This document shows, in pieces, positions 52,401 to 62,427 of a stretch of 64,000 nucleotides of DNA. Source of the DNA: Tomocerus qinae (lineage: Eukaryota > Arthropoda > Collembola > Entomobryomorpha > Tomoceridae); contig CM034547.1 in assembly GCA_020055645.1 (NCBI GenBank), positions 12,370,513 through 12,434,512 on the forward strand. The letters are read 5' to 3'. Each line of letters opens with the position of its first letter. Within the stretch, counting starts at the first letter, position 1. The notes beneath the pieces were generated by a model. That model saw only the letters and a list, made by a program, of their open reading frames with translations. It was not told the DNA's origin and did no database searches. Made by a program: the position numbers and the translations under genes.

Positions 52401-55400
52401 AAAATTGTTCCATTGGAAAGGCAGTGTTAAATTACGATAGTTAAATTTAGCTTGCAATTTCATGGAGCATAATGAAATTGTAGAAAACAGTTTATTGCTA
52501 TATCCATCTCACCAATTAAATTACTAATGGTAATCACGTGTTCGTATGGTTCTAATATATTATATGTGAATATTTTACAGATCAATTCCTTAGTCTTGCA
52601 CCAGCAATGGAACAATTGTTTCGGGGCTCTTTTACAATTACACGCGGTGATTCTTACAATGAAAATCTTCTTAAACCAGACTCACCTATTTTCAAAGAGA
52701 GAGCTTCAAAGTACAAAGATATCATTGACACACTCTACTCTCAAAGTTTGGTCAAAAATGCATTTCTTGGGTCTGAAATTCTTGCTTTTGATGGGTACTA
52801 AAATCATTAATTTTCATAAATTGATATTAAGTAGTAGTACATGATAATGAGATTTATAATTTTGTAAATTGTGCTCTGAATTTTTGAATTTTAGGGTTGA
52901 AAACGATCATCTAACGGTATTCTTCAATATTCACGTGAATACTCATAGAATCCGGGTGGACGCTGGGGATCTTTTCATAGTTTTAGCCGATGCTATTCGG
53001 AATGCCAATGGGATACTCAAAGGAAATATTAAAATTGACCAAGATTCATTAGAAATTCAAGGTAAGTTTTAAAAAATCCAAACTAATCAAACCAATATAC
53101 AGATAAAACGTAATGAAACTATTTTTTCGAATTTATTTGCAGAGAGAAGCATAGCATTCCTTTATTTACCATCAACAGAGCGCAGTTATGTTTTTGTCAA
53201 CAGTACTGAAGCAACAACTGACTTACATGATGAAGTTGTTCATACACCAAAAAGTCGAAATAACATTTTCGGGGGTAATGTCCGCAATTCGAAACAAGAT
53301 ATCATTCCTGAATCATCTGAAGGACCACTTCCTGCTGCATCTTCGTCTGCACCTGAAGAAGATGACCTAGAAAAAGAAGAAATCGAAGCAAATCTATCTA
53401 CTACTTTGATTTATCCTCAAGAATCGCCTGAAAATTCAGATGAGTGCATCCCCATGAACGTTGATTTTTGCGTGAACATCACAAACGCTACGAAGCAGAA
53501 AGTTATTGACGATACGATGATGGTTCAACTGGCAGCTGTCGTCGATTCTCAATGCTATCCTTTTGCAGCTCATTTCATTTGTACTTGGGGTGTGGCTTGT
53601 AAAAAGGATGAGTTATTAGACATAAATGGAAGACCTTTACAACCCTGTAGGGATTACTGTGATGAATTCATGGCGAATTGCGGACACAAACTCCCACACA
53701 GTATCAAAGAGAAGATTCAGTGCAGCGGAGAATGGAAAGGTGTTGGCACTTGCATCACTAAACCGGGTTGTGTGGAGAATCTTTATGTTTCTGGACAAGG
53801 ACAACGCATTTGTGATGGAGTGATGGACTGCGTAGATTTCTCAGATGAATTACACTGTCCATATTGCCCACCTGGAAATTTCCACTGCGGGGCTGGTAGA
53901 GAATGCATTCCTCCGGAAAAGAAATGTGATGGGGTAAGTTTACATTAAAGATACCATAATATCTACTATCAGAATATAAAAATAGTTAATGTATCTAATA
54001 TCTAATTGTGTATTGTTGAGAAAAGAAAAATGCATTTCATAATTTACTATAAGTTAATTAATTATCACAAATGTTTTCGGGAAATGTATTTTTATTTTTA
54101 CAATCTTTAGGTAATTGACTGTCCTAATGGCAGCGATGAAAAGGCTTGTCGTAAGTTGTCGATTATGTCGATTGAAAATGAAATAACCTTATTATTCACT
54201 TGCAATTTCTATCTTTCTATGTATCCTGTTCTTCTTTCTTTTTACTACTAAACTTAATTTGGTAATGATTTCAGTTACATTAGCACCGTCTTCAGAAGCA
54301 GCTGGATATGTCCATCAGTATTTTAATGAGGGTTACTTGTTTGTACATGATCAGGTATGAGAGTTTTGATCAACTTAGCTAAAATAGCTAATAGAACATA
54401 TTTAAAGTGTCCTGTTTTTTCTTCCATTTGACTGTACTAATTTCTTCCTTTTCTCAGGGACGTCTTGGAAAATTATGCGTTGAAAGAAATGATTCAAAAT
54501 CTAATTCGTTATGGGAGCCTGAGTCTCAGCTTCTTCTGGATAACATAGGGTCTTCTGCTTGTGAATTACTAGGCTTTCGTAAAGTTGCTTTTGTTCGTGT
54601 GCAACCAGACACAGAAATATCGAACGACTCTCACGAATCAACAGGTACATACGTAAGAATTCAAGATCCAGGTTCATCTTCAGAAGTAACATTCACAGCT
54701 GGGCCTTGTCCGACGAAAAAAGTATTATATGTTGGTTGCAACCATTTAGGTAAACTTTTGAATGTGTTTTCTTAATTCCAATAACACTACATCGAAAATT
54801 TATGCTAATTGAGTAAAATTACTAAAGAATGCGGACAGCGACCATCTCATCAGAGGAAATCAAAGGGCTGGGTTGGTCATGGAGATTGGCCTTGGCATGC
54901 TTCCCTCCTCAGAGACAATGAACACGTTTGTGACGCAACTCTAGTAACATCCCAATGGCTTTTAACATCACATCAGTGTTTCGTTGACAAATCGAAAGCT
55001 AAGTGGACAGTTCATTTCGGGAGAGTGAGGATGTCGACGACTTCTCCGTGGCAGCAAGAAAGGCGGGTCGTCGGTATGGTTAAATCTCCCCTGGCGGATA
55101 ACTTGGTTCTTATCAAAATGGCTTCTCCAGTAATCTTTTCTGATTTTGCTCGTCACGTGTGTTTGCCCGATGAGCCTGAGGGACAATCCGCAGTTGGATT
55201 TCCTTCTTGGGAAAAGAAGCCTGGGAAATGCGTCCGTCTTGGATGGAGCAAGCAAGGTTTGTTTTCACAGATGAGAAAAACTTGTTTTTATTTATTTATT
55301 TTTTAATTGTGTATTTTGAAAACAGACGAACTCGTTGAAACTTCAATGCACCAATTATCTCACGACTCATGCCACCCAATCCCCGCGGTTGCAACAAACA

Positions 55401-55645
55401 TTTCAAAAGTATCTCTTTGCTTTGAAAATGATCCTCCTGGACGAGACTGTTTGAGAGAACTGAAGATCTATCCTGGAGGACCTGTGTTTTGTCAAAATGA
55501 AGAAACAAAAGAATGGGCACTGGCTGGTATTGCTGCAATGGACTCAAGACCAAAATGCGGCATTGAGAAATTTCAAATCTCCTCTGTGGGTGGAAGTACG
55601 GAATGGATTTTAAAAACAATCGAAGCTCTGTCCAATGCTGCATAG
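37435..55645 (+). CDS. Corin: Corin-like type II membrane protein with inactive protease domain (866 aa)
   Basis: Ten coding exons: 37435-37515, 50252-50438, 52581-52794, 52895-53061, 53143-53933, 54111-54150, 54275-54354, 54458-54749, 54828-55256 and 55326-55645, total 2601 nt, all phases consistent. Order of domains: histidine-rich cytoplasmic tail, Ser-rich juxtamembrane part, one transmembrane helix (about 68-89), SEA-like domain (about 91-215), acidic linker, Frizzled cysteine-rich domain (about 318-430), two LDL-receptor class A repeats (about 433-463 and 465-500; the second is split by an intron), a scavenger-receptor-like domain (about 530-616) and a trypsin-like domain (619-866). The catalytic His and Ser positions read Gln667 (TSHQC) and Pro810 (IYPGGP). 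The Asp position aligns best with Asn709, next to Asp708. No R-IVGG activation site is seen. The fold suggests a Corin relative; the substitutions predict a pseudoprotease. Exon 1 is joined by phase only and is the least certain. Confidence 0.85.
39069..39281 (-). CDS. weak candidate exon inside Corin-like intron 1 (70 codons)
   Basis: Minus-strand frame from an ATG, Cys-rich at the N-terminus (MFCCICRR) and Lys/Arg-rich later (KWKTKESKARLLARLL). The stop overlaps a good donor (CAACAAAC followed by GTAAGA), so it could be a first coding exon of a nested gene. No second exon was found and no family is recognised. It may be chance. Confidence 0.2.
   Translation of the reverse strand: MLGRMFCCICRRLIIKETYKRVNKLVHTQEKTGDEDIASKWKTKESKARLLARLLCKAQRKSVSLNYQQT
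41462..41605 (+). repeat. 32-bp minisatellite in the left arm
   Basis: About four units of the pattern GGCGGCAACAGTGGCGACAC plus GCTACAACCACT. Units vary at a few bases (for example CATCGG or CAGCGG). Confidence 0.85.
41735..41870 (-). repeat. 32-bp minisatellite in the right arm
   Basis: Inverted counterpart of the left-arm array, again about four units. Base variants are partly but not fully shared with the left arm. Confidence 0.85.
50656..50843. mobile_element. 188-bp non-autonomous hAT-type element (copy 2)
   Basis: Termini CAAGGACGTA and inverted TACGTGCTTG, flanked by the perfect 8-bp duplication AGATGGAG (50648-50655 and 50844-50851). It has a C run of ten and A/T-rich arms that could pair (GCCAAAAATTT occurs near both halves). 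It lies in the intron after the transmembrane exon of the Corin-like gene. The interior differs from copy 1 except near the ends, so these are two subfamilies. Confidence 0.85.
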
Positions 55646-56884
55646 TTCTACTAGGAGATTAGATAATATAAATTATTATAAATATTTTGTACCATTTTGT
55701 ATGTGTGTATCTGTATTTTTGTGTGAAGATATAGTTTTATATTAGCAGTAAGTATTTTGATAAAATATTACCATGCATATTAAGTAGGTTATTCAAATGT
55801 TAACTTTCCTACTCCTACCGATATATTATTACCGCTACATTTTAACTGATGGAAAGTCCAGCAAATCAAATAAAAAATATAAACACTAAAAACAATCTCA
55901 TCTATTGACTTTATTGTTAATCTAACGCGGAACAATGTGCATTTTCATACAAACAAACTGACTTGTTTGCAATACAGATTTATGCACGCCATATCGACAC
56001 ATAAGGATATCTCGATATACACTCTTCAATGCAATCAATCCCAATGAACATTAATTAATTTACATCCGCACATTAATTACTGACATGTTCCAAATTCACT
56101 TTCATGTTCAATGGACAACCTATAGCCTATGACCCTAAACAAATACATACCATCATTGCGTTTTGTATTATTACTACCGTAAGGTTATAGATGAGAGTTT
56201 TCGAGCAGAGGCACTTTACGTTGACACATGTAAATGTTGTGTATAAGCGTCTGTCAGTATATCTTGTTATTCTAGATGCATTGCAATAATAAAATGGATA
56301 TGAATTAACCCCAATTTGTCCTAAATGTCTCAATGGACTTTTGATTACAGACATTCGATGCTTCTGAAACACTAAAAATAAGTATACACTATACTAAACA
56401 TCAGATTTCAAGCCGAACCTACTTTTTCTGTCAAAAGTCTCACAAGCCAGATATAGCAGTAGACAAATCTATTTTTTGCTTGCTAAATTGAAAAATGCTT
56501 CGTTCTCAATAAAAATGAGACAGACATAGTTGACCACTCCTATTTATTACAATTTATACAACTCACCACTCTAACAAATATCGTGTTATAATATTACAGC
56601 CAACCTCAGAAGAATTCCTGTAAATAGTTTCTGCAGTTTGGTATTATTTAGCAATTTAAATAGCAAGTTCCCTCTCATGAAGGAATTTTAATTGTTTATG
56701 CGTCAGAAATCTTTATAGATTTTTCTTTTACCTTTTTTTTGAGTTCTTAGAGTTGATAAAGTGCAGTGAATCTTTAACAGAGTCACATTGTACTGTTCTC
56801 TGTATTGTACCCTGTTGTCGAATTCCGAAGAGATTTATTTGTTGATTGTTAGCCATATATAACAGAAGCACTGAAGAAGCAATT
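55646..56884. other. intergenic after the Corin-like gene
   Basis: Contains the Corin-like 3' UTR and otherwise AT-rich sequence with no supported gene. Confidence 0.4.
55869..55874 (+). terminator. poly(A) signal of the Corin-like gene
   Basis: AATAAA 224 bases past the stop codon in AT-rich sequence. Confidence 0.5.
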
Positions 56885-57190
56885 ATGTTCAGACATTATA
56901 ATATACGTTCTTGGTCGTGTCTGCTTTTCGTTATAATATTCTTTTCCAGTGGTTACTTTTCATTGTGCGATGCGAAAATTGAAGATTGTGTGAACTGGTG
57001 TAATTCGGAGTATGTCTCATGTTCTAACGAAAGTAAGTCCATTTTCATTTGATTACACTTAATTGGTAGGTAATCAAACATTTCCATTATTCTGTGTTTA
57101 GTTGCCCGAAGAATGCCATCAGGACCCGATGATTACTTACCATGTCACTACCAATGGGAAACTTGCGAAAATACTTGTCATATGTCCTGA
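56885..57190 (+). CDS. small secreted six-cysteine peptide precursor (78 aa)
   Basis: Two exons, 56885-57032 and 57102-57190, 237 nt, donor GTAAGT and acceptor TGTGTTTAG, phase 1. Neither exon alone shows the gene clearly. Residues 1-30 are a basic start followed by a strong hydrophobic signal peptide ending near SLCDA. The mature part of about 48 residues has six cysteines in a symmetric order: C-x3-C-x6-C-x17-C-x6-C-x3-C. Two CX3C pairs of this kind fit a disulfide-linked helical hairpin. There is no dibasic array for multiple peptides, only one RR in the central loop. Function is unknown: antimicrobial, signalling or inhibitory roles are all possible. It lies between the Corin-like and Pro-X carboxypeptidase genes on the same strand but with its own poly(A) signal. 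Confidence 0.75.
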
Positions 57191-58022
57191 TCTGTGGTTC
57201 TGGATGACGGCGTCATTTTTTTCTACTTATCTATTTTTCTTTAGAAAATTCGCATAATTATATGACTTTTAATTTTTTGTTGTCCTTGCTATCTATAACT
57301 AACAGCGTTGGTTTTCTGTCAAAATTTTCGAAAATTCTGAGTAAATAAAAAAGAATTTAGCGCTGCTACTACTTTTAATCTTAATTACCTAAACAAATAG
57401 TACTTCTACTCATTCATGCAACATGTTTAACTTTTTTCTATAGCTAGCAGTTAAATTGGCATCCTCGTATCCAATTTCCTTAAATCATTATATACTTTAC
57501 CCTTAGAGATATATCAGACTTCTCAATATGTTTTCTTACGTGTATAATGCACCAAATCCACAAAAAATATGTATATTAATTTAACATGCTAGTGTCAGTT
57601 TCATTTACATCTTGGGTACTTTGATATCTTTATCTGTAAAGTTGCCAGCTTTATCTGCATAGCTGTGCCATAGCTTCATATCTAAAATTTTACTTTAAAA
57701 CTTTGCTTAAGATATACTCTAAATAAAGTATTGGAATATATCTCACATAATTTGACGATAATATGAAGCTTAAAACCACTATGGATGTCATAGTCATATC
57801 GTATTGAAATTGATTAAAACCATATTATTATACGAGCATCTTGTATTACATTCAAATACGTAATTTATAATTTTCCTATGTTAAAACTGCTGTTTGTAGA
57901 TTGATGTCATTACCTTCCAGAAAGATAAGTTCTTGGAGTTCAAGTTTTAGGATATTTATTGATATTGATAGTTGTGCTTAAGAAGAGAACTAAATTTTTA
58001 TAGTTTATATTATTACAGAAAA
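57191..58022. other. intergenic, with probable 5' UTR of the carboxypeptidase
   Basis: The sequence just before the carboxypeptidase ATG reads ATATTATTACAG-AAAA-ATG, a good acceptor, so an untranslated exon upstream (perhaps about 57900-57995) is likely. No other feature is seen. Confidence 0.35.
57344..57349 (+). terminator. poly(A) signal of the six-cysteine peptide gene
   Basis: AATAAA 154 bases past the stop codon. Confidence 0.5.
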
Positions 58023-60421
58023 ATGAAGTTTTCTGAATTGTCCGTTATTCTTATACTTAGTTTATCTTTATGTCACGGTACACTAAGCCAGTATGTTTTT
58101 CAAACTGATTTCTACGAAGTTCCGGTAAGCTGTTCATTAATCGTTTTTAAGCGAAGATAAAAAGTGTTCGTAAGAATTCCTAATGTGATTTTTGCAAATA
58201 TTCTTTTAATCCAGGTCGACCACTTTAGCTTTGCTTCCAACAAGACATTTTTAATGAAATATTTGTACAACGATAGCTACTGGAATAAAAATCAAGATGG
58301 TCCTATTTTCTTTTATACTGGGAACGAAGGAACTATTGAGTTGTTTGCACAAAATACGGGTTTTATGTGGGATATTGCCGAAGAATTCGGTGCACTTTTG
58401 CTATTTGCAGAGCATCGCTACTATGGAGCATCAATGCCTTTTGGCAATGATTCTTTTAGTGTAAGTTCATCGGAGTATAATTTAATTTTTCTTAATTAAT
58501 TTTTCTTAATACCTATTATATTTAATGCTATTTGTCTGTATAAAGTAGATTAATGACTTAAATATTCGCATTTATTTCTCCAGTCACCCGAAACAACTGG
58601 CTACTTGACTTCAGAACAAGCCTTGGCGGATTTTGCTCAGTTCCTTGTATGGTATAAAGTACAAAAGGGGGCTACTAAGAGTCCTGTTATCTCCTTTGGG
58701 GGGTCCTATGGAGGAATGCTCACCGCATGGATGAGAATCAAATACCCACACATAATCCAAGGGTAATATTATTTCTGTTAATATTATGAACACGCCGTAC
58801 CTTAATGTAAATCCTATAACTTTTAATTTCTAGAGGGATTGCAGGATCTGCTCCAATTCTTCAATTTACAAATATCACCCCATGCCTAAAATATGGACAA
58901 ATTGTCACTGCCGATTTTGATAAGGAGTCTTTAAACTGTTCTAACACAATAAGAAAATCTTGGGAATTCATCAATCAGTTGGGGAAAACAAGTACGTATT
59001 TATATGTAACGAATAACCACAGTGCATAAAAATCGTAATCTGTGGTCGACATGAACGTTCGTTTTTGCTGAAAAGATACTTATTTCTGGGTTTGTATATT
59101 TCGTAATTTATTAATTTATGAATATGAGATGTTTTCTGGAATTAATTATAGAAGTGGGAAGAAGTTGGTTAAGTAGCACATGGAAGTTGTGCAAACCTCT
59201 AAATACTTGGGATGATGTTATTGGTCTTAAAAATTGGCTTGTGAATGTGTACGGTTATTTAGCAATGGCAAATTACCCGTATCCTACTACATTTATCGCT
59301 CCTTTACCTGGGAATCCTATCAAAGTACAATCACATAATTAAAAAACAACACAGAAATTATATGAATTACTAATTACTACATGATGTAGCAAAATTACGA
59401 TGAATCATATTTTCATTGTGCAGGCTGTGTGTGACAAGCTGATGGACCCAACTCAACCCGACAAAATACTTCTGAAATCACTTTTCAAAGCTGTCACTAT
59501 TTATTTTAACTACACAGGAACCGAGGAATGCTTAAACGTTGATGATGAAGCCTCAGCGTCTCTGGGCACTCTCGGATGGGATTATCAGGTATGTTTAAGA
59601 CAACTTCTACATTATCACATACTGTAGATGAAATAATTAAAACATTCCATGAGGTTGTCTTGTTTTCCTCTTAGGCCTGTACTGAAATGGTAATGCCTAT
59701 GTGCAATGACGGCGTAAATGACCTTTTCGAGGTGACACCTTGGAATCTGACTGCATATGAAATCTTCTGCGAAACTAAATGGAAAGTAAAGGCGAGACCT
59801 TTAATGGCACAAATGATTTATGGAGGAAGGGATATTCAAGCTGCATCCAATATAGTTTTCAGGTTATTTTTTGCTTGTTAATCTCAGGCATTTTTATGAG
59901 TTGGTTCCTATTAAAATGAATCAAAATATAGATAAGCGTATTTCATATAATAATATATATTACACACAAATATGTATACATGCTGCAATAAATCATTTAT
60001 GGCTGTATTATGTTATGGGGATTATTATGTAGTTTTGTGTATTTGTAGAGCTGTGGAAATAATTTCGCAGAAATGATTGTGCTGCAGACTTCATAGATAA
60101 TAGCAGTCTACAATATTAGATAATGTAATATTGGCAGCTTTACGTTTAAATATTTTATGAGTGTTTTGTGTTTGATATTTTAGCAATGGATTGCTTGATC
60201 CCTGGTATGGAGGAGGAGTACTTACAAATATATCGGATACATTACGGGCTATAATAATTCCAGAAGGGGCTCATCATTTAGACTTGCGTGGAGCCCACCC
60301 CAAAGATCCTGTCAGCGTTGTTCAAGCCAGAATATTTGAAAAAAATGAAATTTCGAAATGGATAGCGGAATACAAAAATAACAGGGAGAAATATCTTATA
60401 GAAAATAATTTGGTTGATTAA
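58023..60421 (+). CDS. PRCP: lysosomal Pro-X carboxypeptidase, peptidase family S28 (482 aa)
   Basis: Eight coding exons: 58023-58124, 58215-58460, 58584-58762, 58834-58991, 59152-59324, 59424-59588, 59675-59862 and 60184-60421, total 1449 nt, all in phase. After a signal peptide (about 1-21) come the landmarks of family S28: FFYTGNEG, FAEHRYYG, the nucleophile motif GGSYGG (Ser157), YPHIIQG, then FSNGLLDPW with Asp409 and EGAHHLDLR with His434. The 25-residue Asp-His spacing and the order fit a complete triad. SLGTLGW and MPMC(N) motifs are typical of the Pro-X carboxypeptidase branch, rather than dipeptidyl peptidase 7. The enzyme removes C-terminal residues that follow proline, in lysosomes or outside the cell. 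Length is close to the usual size of about 490 residues. It should be an active enzyme. Confidence 0.95.
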
Positions 60422-60425
60422 ATGA

Positions 60426-60431
60426 AATAAA
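60426..60431 (+). terminator. poly(A) signal of the carboxypeptidase
   Basis: AATAAA only 4 bases after the stop codon; another AATAAA-like site follows at about 60524. The first would give a very short 3' UTR. Confidence 0.4.
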
Positions 60432-60465
60432 CGATTTTATGCTCACAATTTCATATCGGATGAAC

Positions 60466-60471
60466 TTTATT
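60466..60471 (-). terminator. candidate poly(A) signal of the SNARE gene
   Basis: Minus-strand AATAAA 79 bases past the SNARE stop codon, inside the region that the opposite gene may transcribe as 3' UTR. Confidence 0.45.
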
Positions 60472-60549
60472 TGAGGCTCTGTGGGTTTCACAACAGAATA
60501 ATCTGATAGTTTGGTTGATGATAAAATAAAAATGGTAAGGAATGCAGTT

Positions 60550-62335
60550 TTAGGTTCTCTTGTACATGTTACATAATGTTGTGAAGTACCGACAGCATTT
60601 TCCAGATAGAAATGCACTAGATGTCGATTCTAATAAATTCGTCGTCCTTCCTGAGACATCTTTCAATTTATTTTCATTGTTTTTTGCCTGTGTTTGAAGT
60701 TAAAACATAGTTTATCAATTCTCAATTTCTTGATATGAATATATATGTAATTCTTGATATGAAATAACGTACCTTATTGTTCAAGACGCTTAATTGTCTA
60801 TTATGTGATTCTACCACCTGTCCTAAATCAAGAGCTTGGCCTTTAAGAGATTCGACATGTGCAAAAATTTCAGCCAAATTATTTTCCCCTTCATCACTGT
60901 CATTTCTTTTACAAGTTAAATTTTATATATAATTTATTAAATGCTTTCAATCACATCTGATTGAATGCAAAGTTGCTGTAGCTATAGTGATTTGAGTATC
61001 AGGTTACCTCTTCAGAATGTTTGAAAAATGAAAATTCACTTTTTTCATTTGTGGATCTAAATTGGACGATTTAGATCCACAGCCAAATCAGCTCTCAGTT
61101 TTGACTTATGAATACTATGACCCAAAGGTTGGTTGCCATTGGATACATACAGCTATATAGCTTTGAGTGCAGATTTGGCTGTGGATCTAAATCGTCCAAT
61201 TTAGATCCACAAATGAAAAAAGTGAATTTTCATTTCTCAAACATCCTGAAGAGGTAACCTGATACACAAATACACTGCATACTAGCTAATACTACAGGAA
61301 CTTTGGATTGAATGTAATTATTTCTAAGGCCTAAATCTGAAATACTACATATTTTAGGTATAATATCAGAAAATAGTAAATGCATGGATATACTATATTT
61401 ATTGCTATAAAGCAAATATTGCAGTAAAAGAATATACCTGTCCGAATTTCCTAGTTGTACTAAAGATTTCCTTGATGAGATGGGTTTCATTTCAGTAGTA
61501 TTAATATTCCTGTCATTAGATCTCGATTTTATTTCAGTTGGTTTAAACTGGGCTGGTGAATCGTCTTGATGCTGCTTTCTATAATAGACATATAGGACAT
61601 CACGTAAGATGAAAATAGGTAATCATTTTGGGGGCAAGTATTTTTGAATACTTTTCTAAATATATTAAAATCGATAATAATCTACGAAATAACCGTGTAT
61701 TCCGTTTTTGACAAAATGCACAACAGAAGCATCTCTCCACTTGCTCAATTCTTGATAAATGCTTTTCAGCTTTAAGTAAATCCACATGAATGGCATCTAG
61801 TCCTCCTTCAACATTATTGAGCTGATCTAGTAATAATTAGAGTCCTTTACTGCACAATATACAAATTAAAACTCATCATTTTCATTTAAAAATTGGTTTA
61901 CAGCTTATTTGCAGCTGTAACATTATAAATCATTATATTCCATATACCCCAAATAATATATATATCATTTTATTACCTCCTTGTTCATGAAGCATTAGCA
62001 AAGTTTTAGCTCCTGCATCTTGAGACTATGGACAAGAAACGTAGCAATAAATAAAAAAATAAATAAGCATACAAGCTAATTTAATTTAGGTGTCCAAAAG
62101 CTAAAAGAGATACAATCTGTACATGATAATAACATAACGCTTGAAAGCGTTACCTCATGCACAAGTCCCAACATCCGTCTAGTACTTGCTAAAGTCTAAA
62201 AAGACGAGAATATTAAAATATACCATATAAATGTCTGTAAATAAAAATACAAATGCAGGTGGAAAAAAATATTTTTTACATTACTTCATTGGTAACTTTT
62301 CTCTTCTTCAGCTTCAGGTCTTCAAGAACATTCAT
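60550..62335 (-). CDS. SNAP-25-like Qbc-SNARE (228 aa)
   Basis: Seven short coding exons: 62335-62285, 62195-62154, 62025-61977, 61826-61694, 61578-61438, 60905-60773 and 60687-60550, total 687 nt with consistent phases (exon 4 donor GTTATT is weak). None of the exons stands out alone. The first SNARE motif spans exons 1-4 and includes STRRML, TLLMLHEQGDQL (zero-layer Gln46) and LLKAEKHLSRIE. Then comes a palmitoylation-type cysteine cluster (Cys80, 82, 83, 86 in CFCCAFC), a linker, and the second SNARE motif (about 148-203) with LKGQALDLGQVVESHNRQL. Order, size and motifs match the SNAP-25/SNAP-23 group, which links vesicle and plasma membranes during fusion. Oddities: the second zero-layer position is His173 instead of Gln, and the protein has a 25-residue C-terminal tail with three more cysteines. 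It could be a diverged paralogue. Confidence 0.88.
60996..61265. mobile_element. 270-bp inverted-repeat element (MITE) in a SNARE intron
   Basis: Arms 60996-61089 and 61172-61265 are near-perfect inverted copies of 94 bases, starting GTATCAGGTTACC. Weaker pairing extends outward to about 60986 and 61275 (AGTG/CACT ends). An 82-base unpaired core lies between. Inside each arm is a smaller palindrome GGATCTAAATT...GATTTAGATCC. No target duplication was certain. It lies in the intron between SNARE exons 5 and 6. Confidence 0.85.
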
Positions 62336-62364
62336 TATTATTATTATTATTAGTTGCGGACAGC
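62336..62364. promoter_or_regulatory. 29-bp gap between two divergent start codons, with TAA repeat
   Basis: A short TTA/TAA triplet run (to about 62352) and TTGCGGACAGC separate the SNARE ATG (minus strand) from a candidate + strand ATG at 62365. The triplet run supplies in-frame stops upstream of the SNARE start and so fixes it. If both genes are real, their 5' ends must overlap. Confidence 0.35.
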
Positions 62365-62427
62365 ATGACGTTTAATTTTCATGAATGTAATTGTGACATC
62401 GACTTCTCAGATTCCGGGCCAAATGAG
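62365..62427 (+). CDS. candidate first coding exon of a divergent gene (21 codons)
   Basis: An ATG opens a 21-codon frame (begins MTFNFHECNCDID) that ends exactly at a strong donor, GAG followed by GTAAGC, in phase 0. The rest would lie downstream, perhaps beyond the window; I found no second exon before 64000. No family is recognised. Head-to-head position with the SNARE gene is the only context. Confidence 0.3.
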
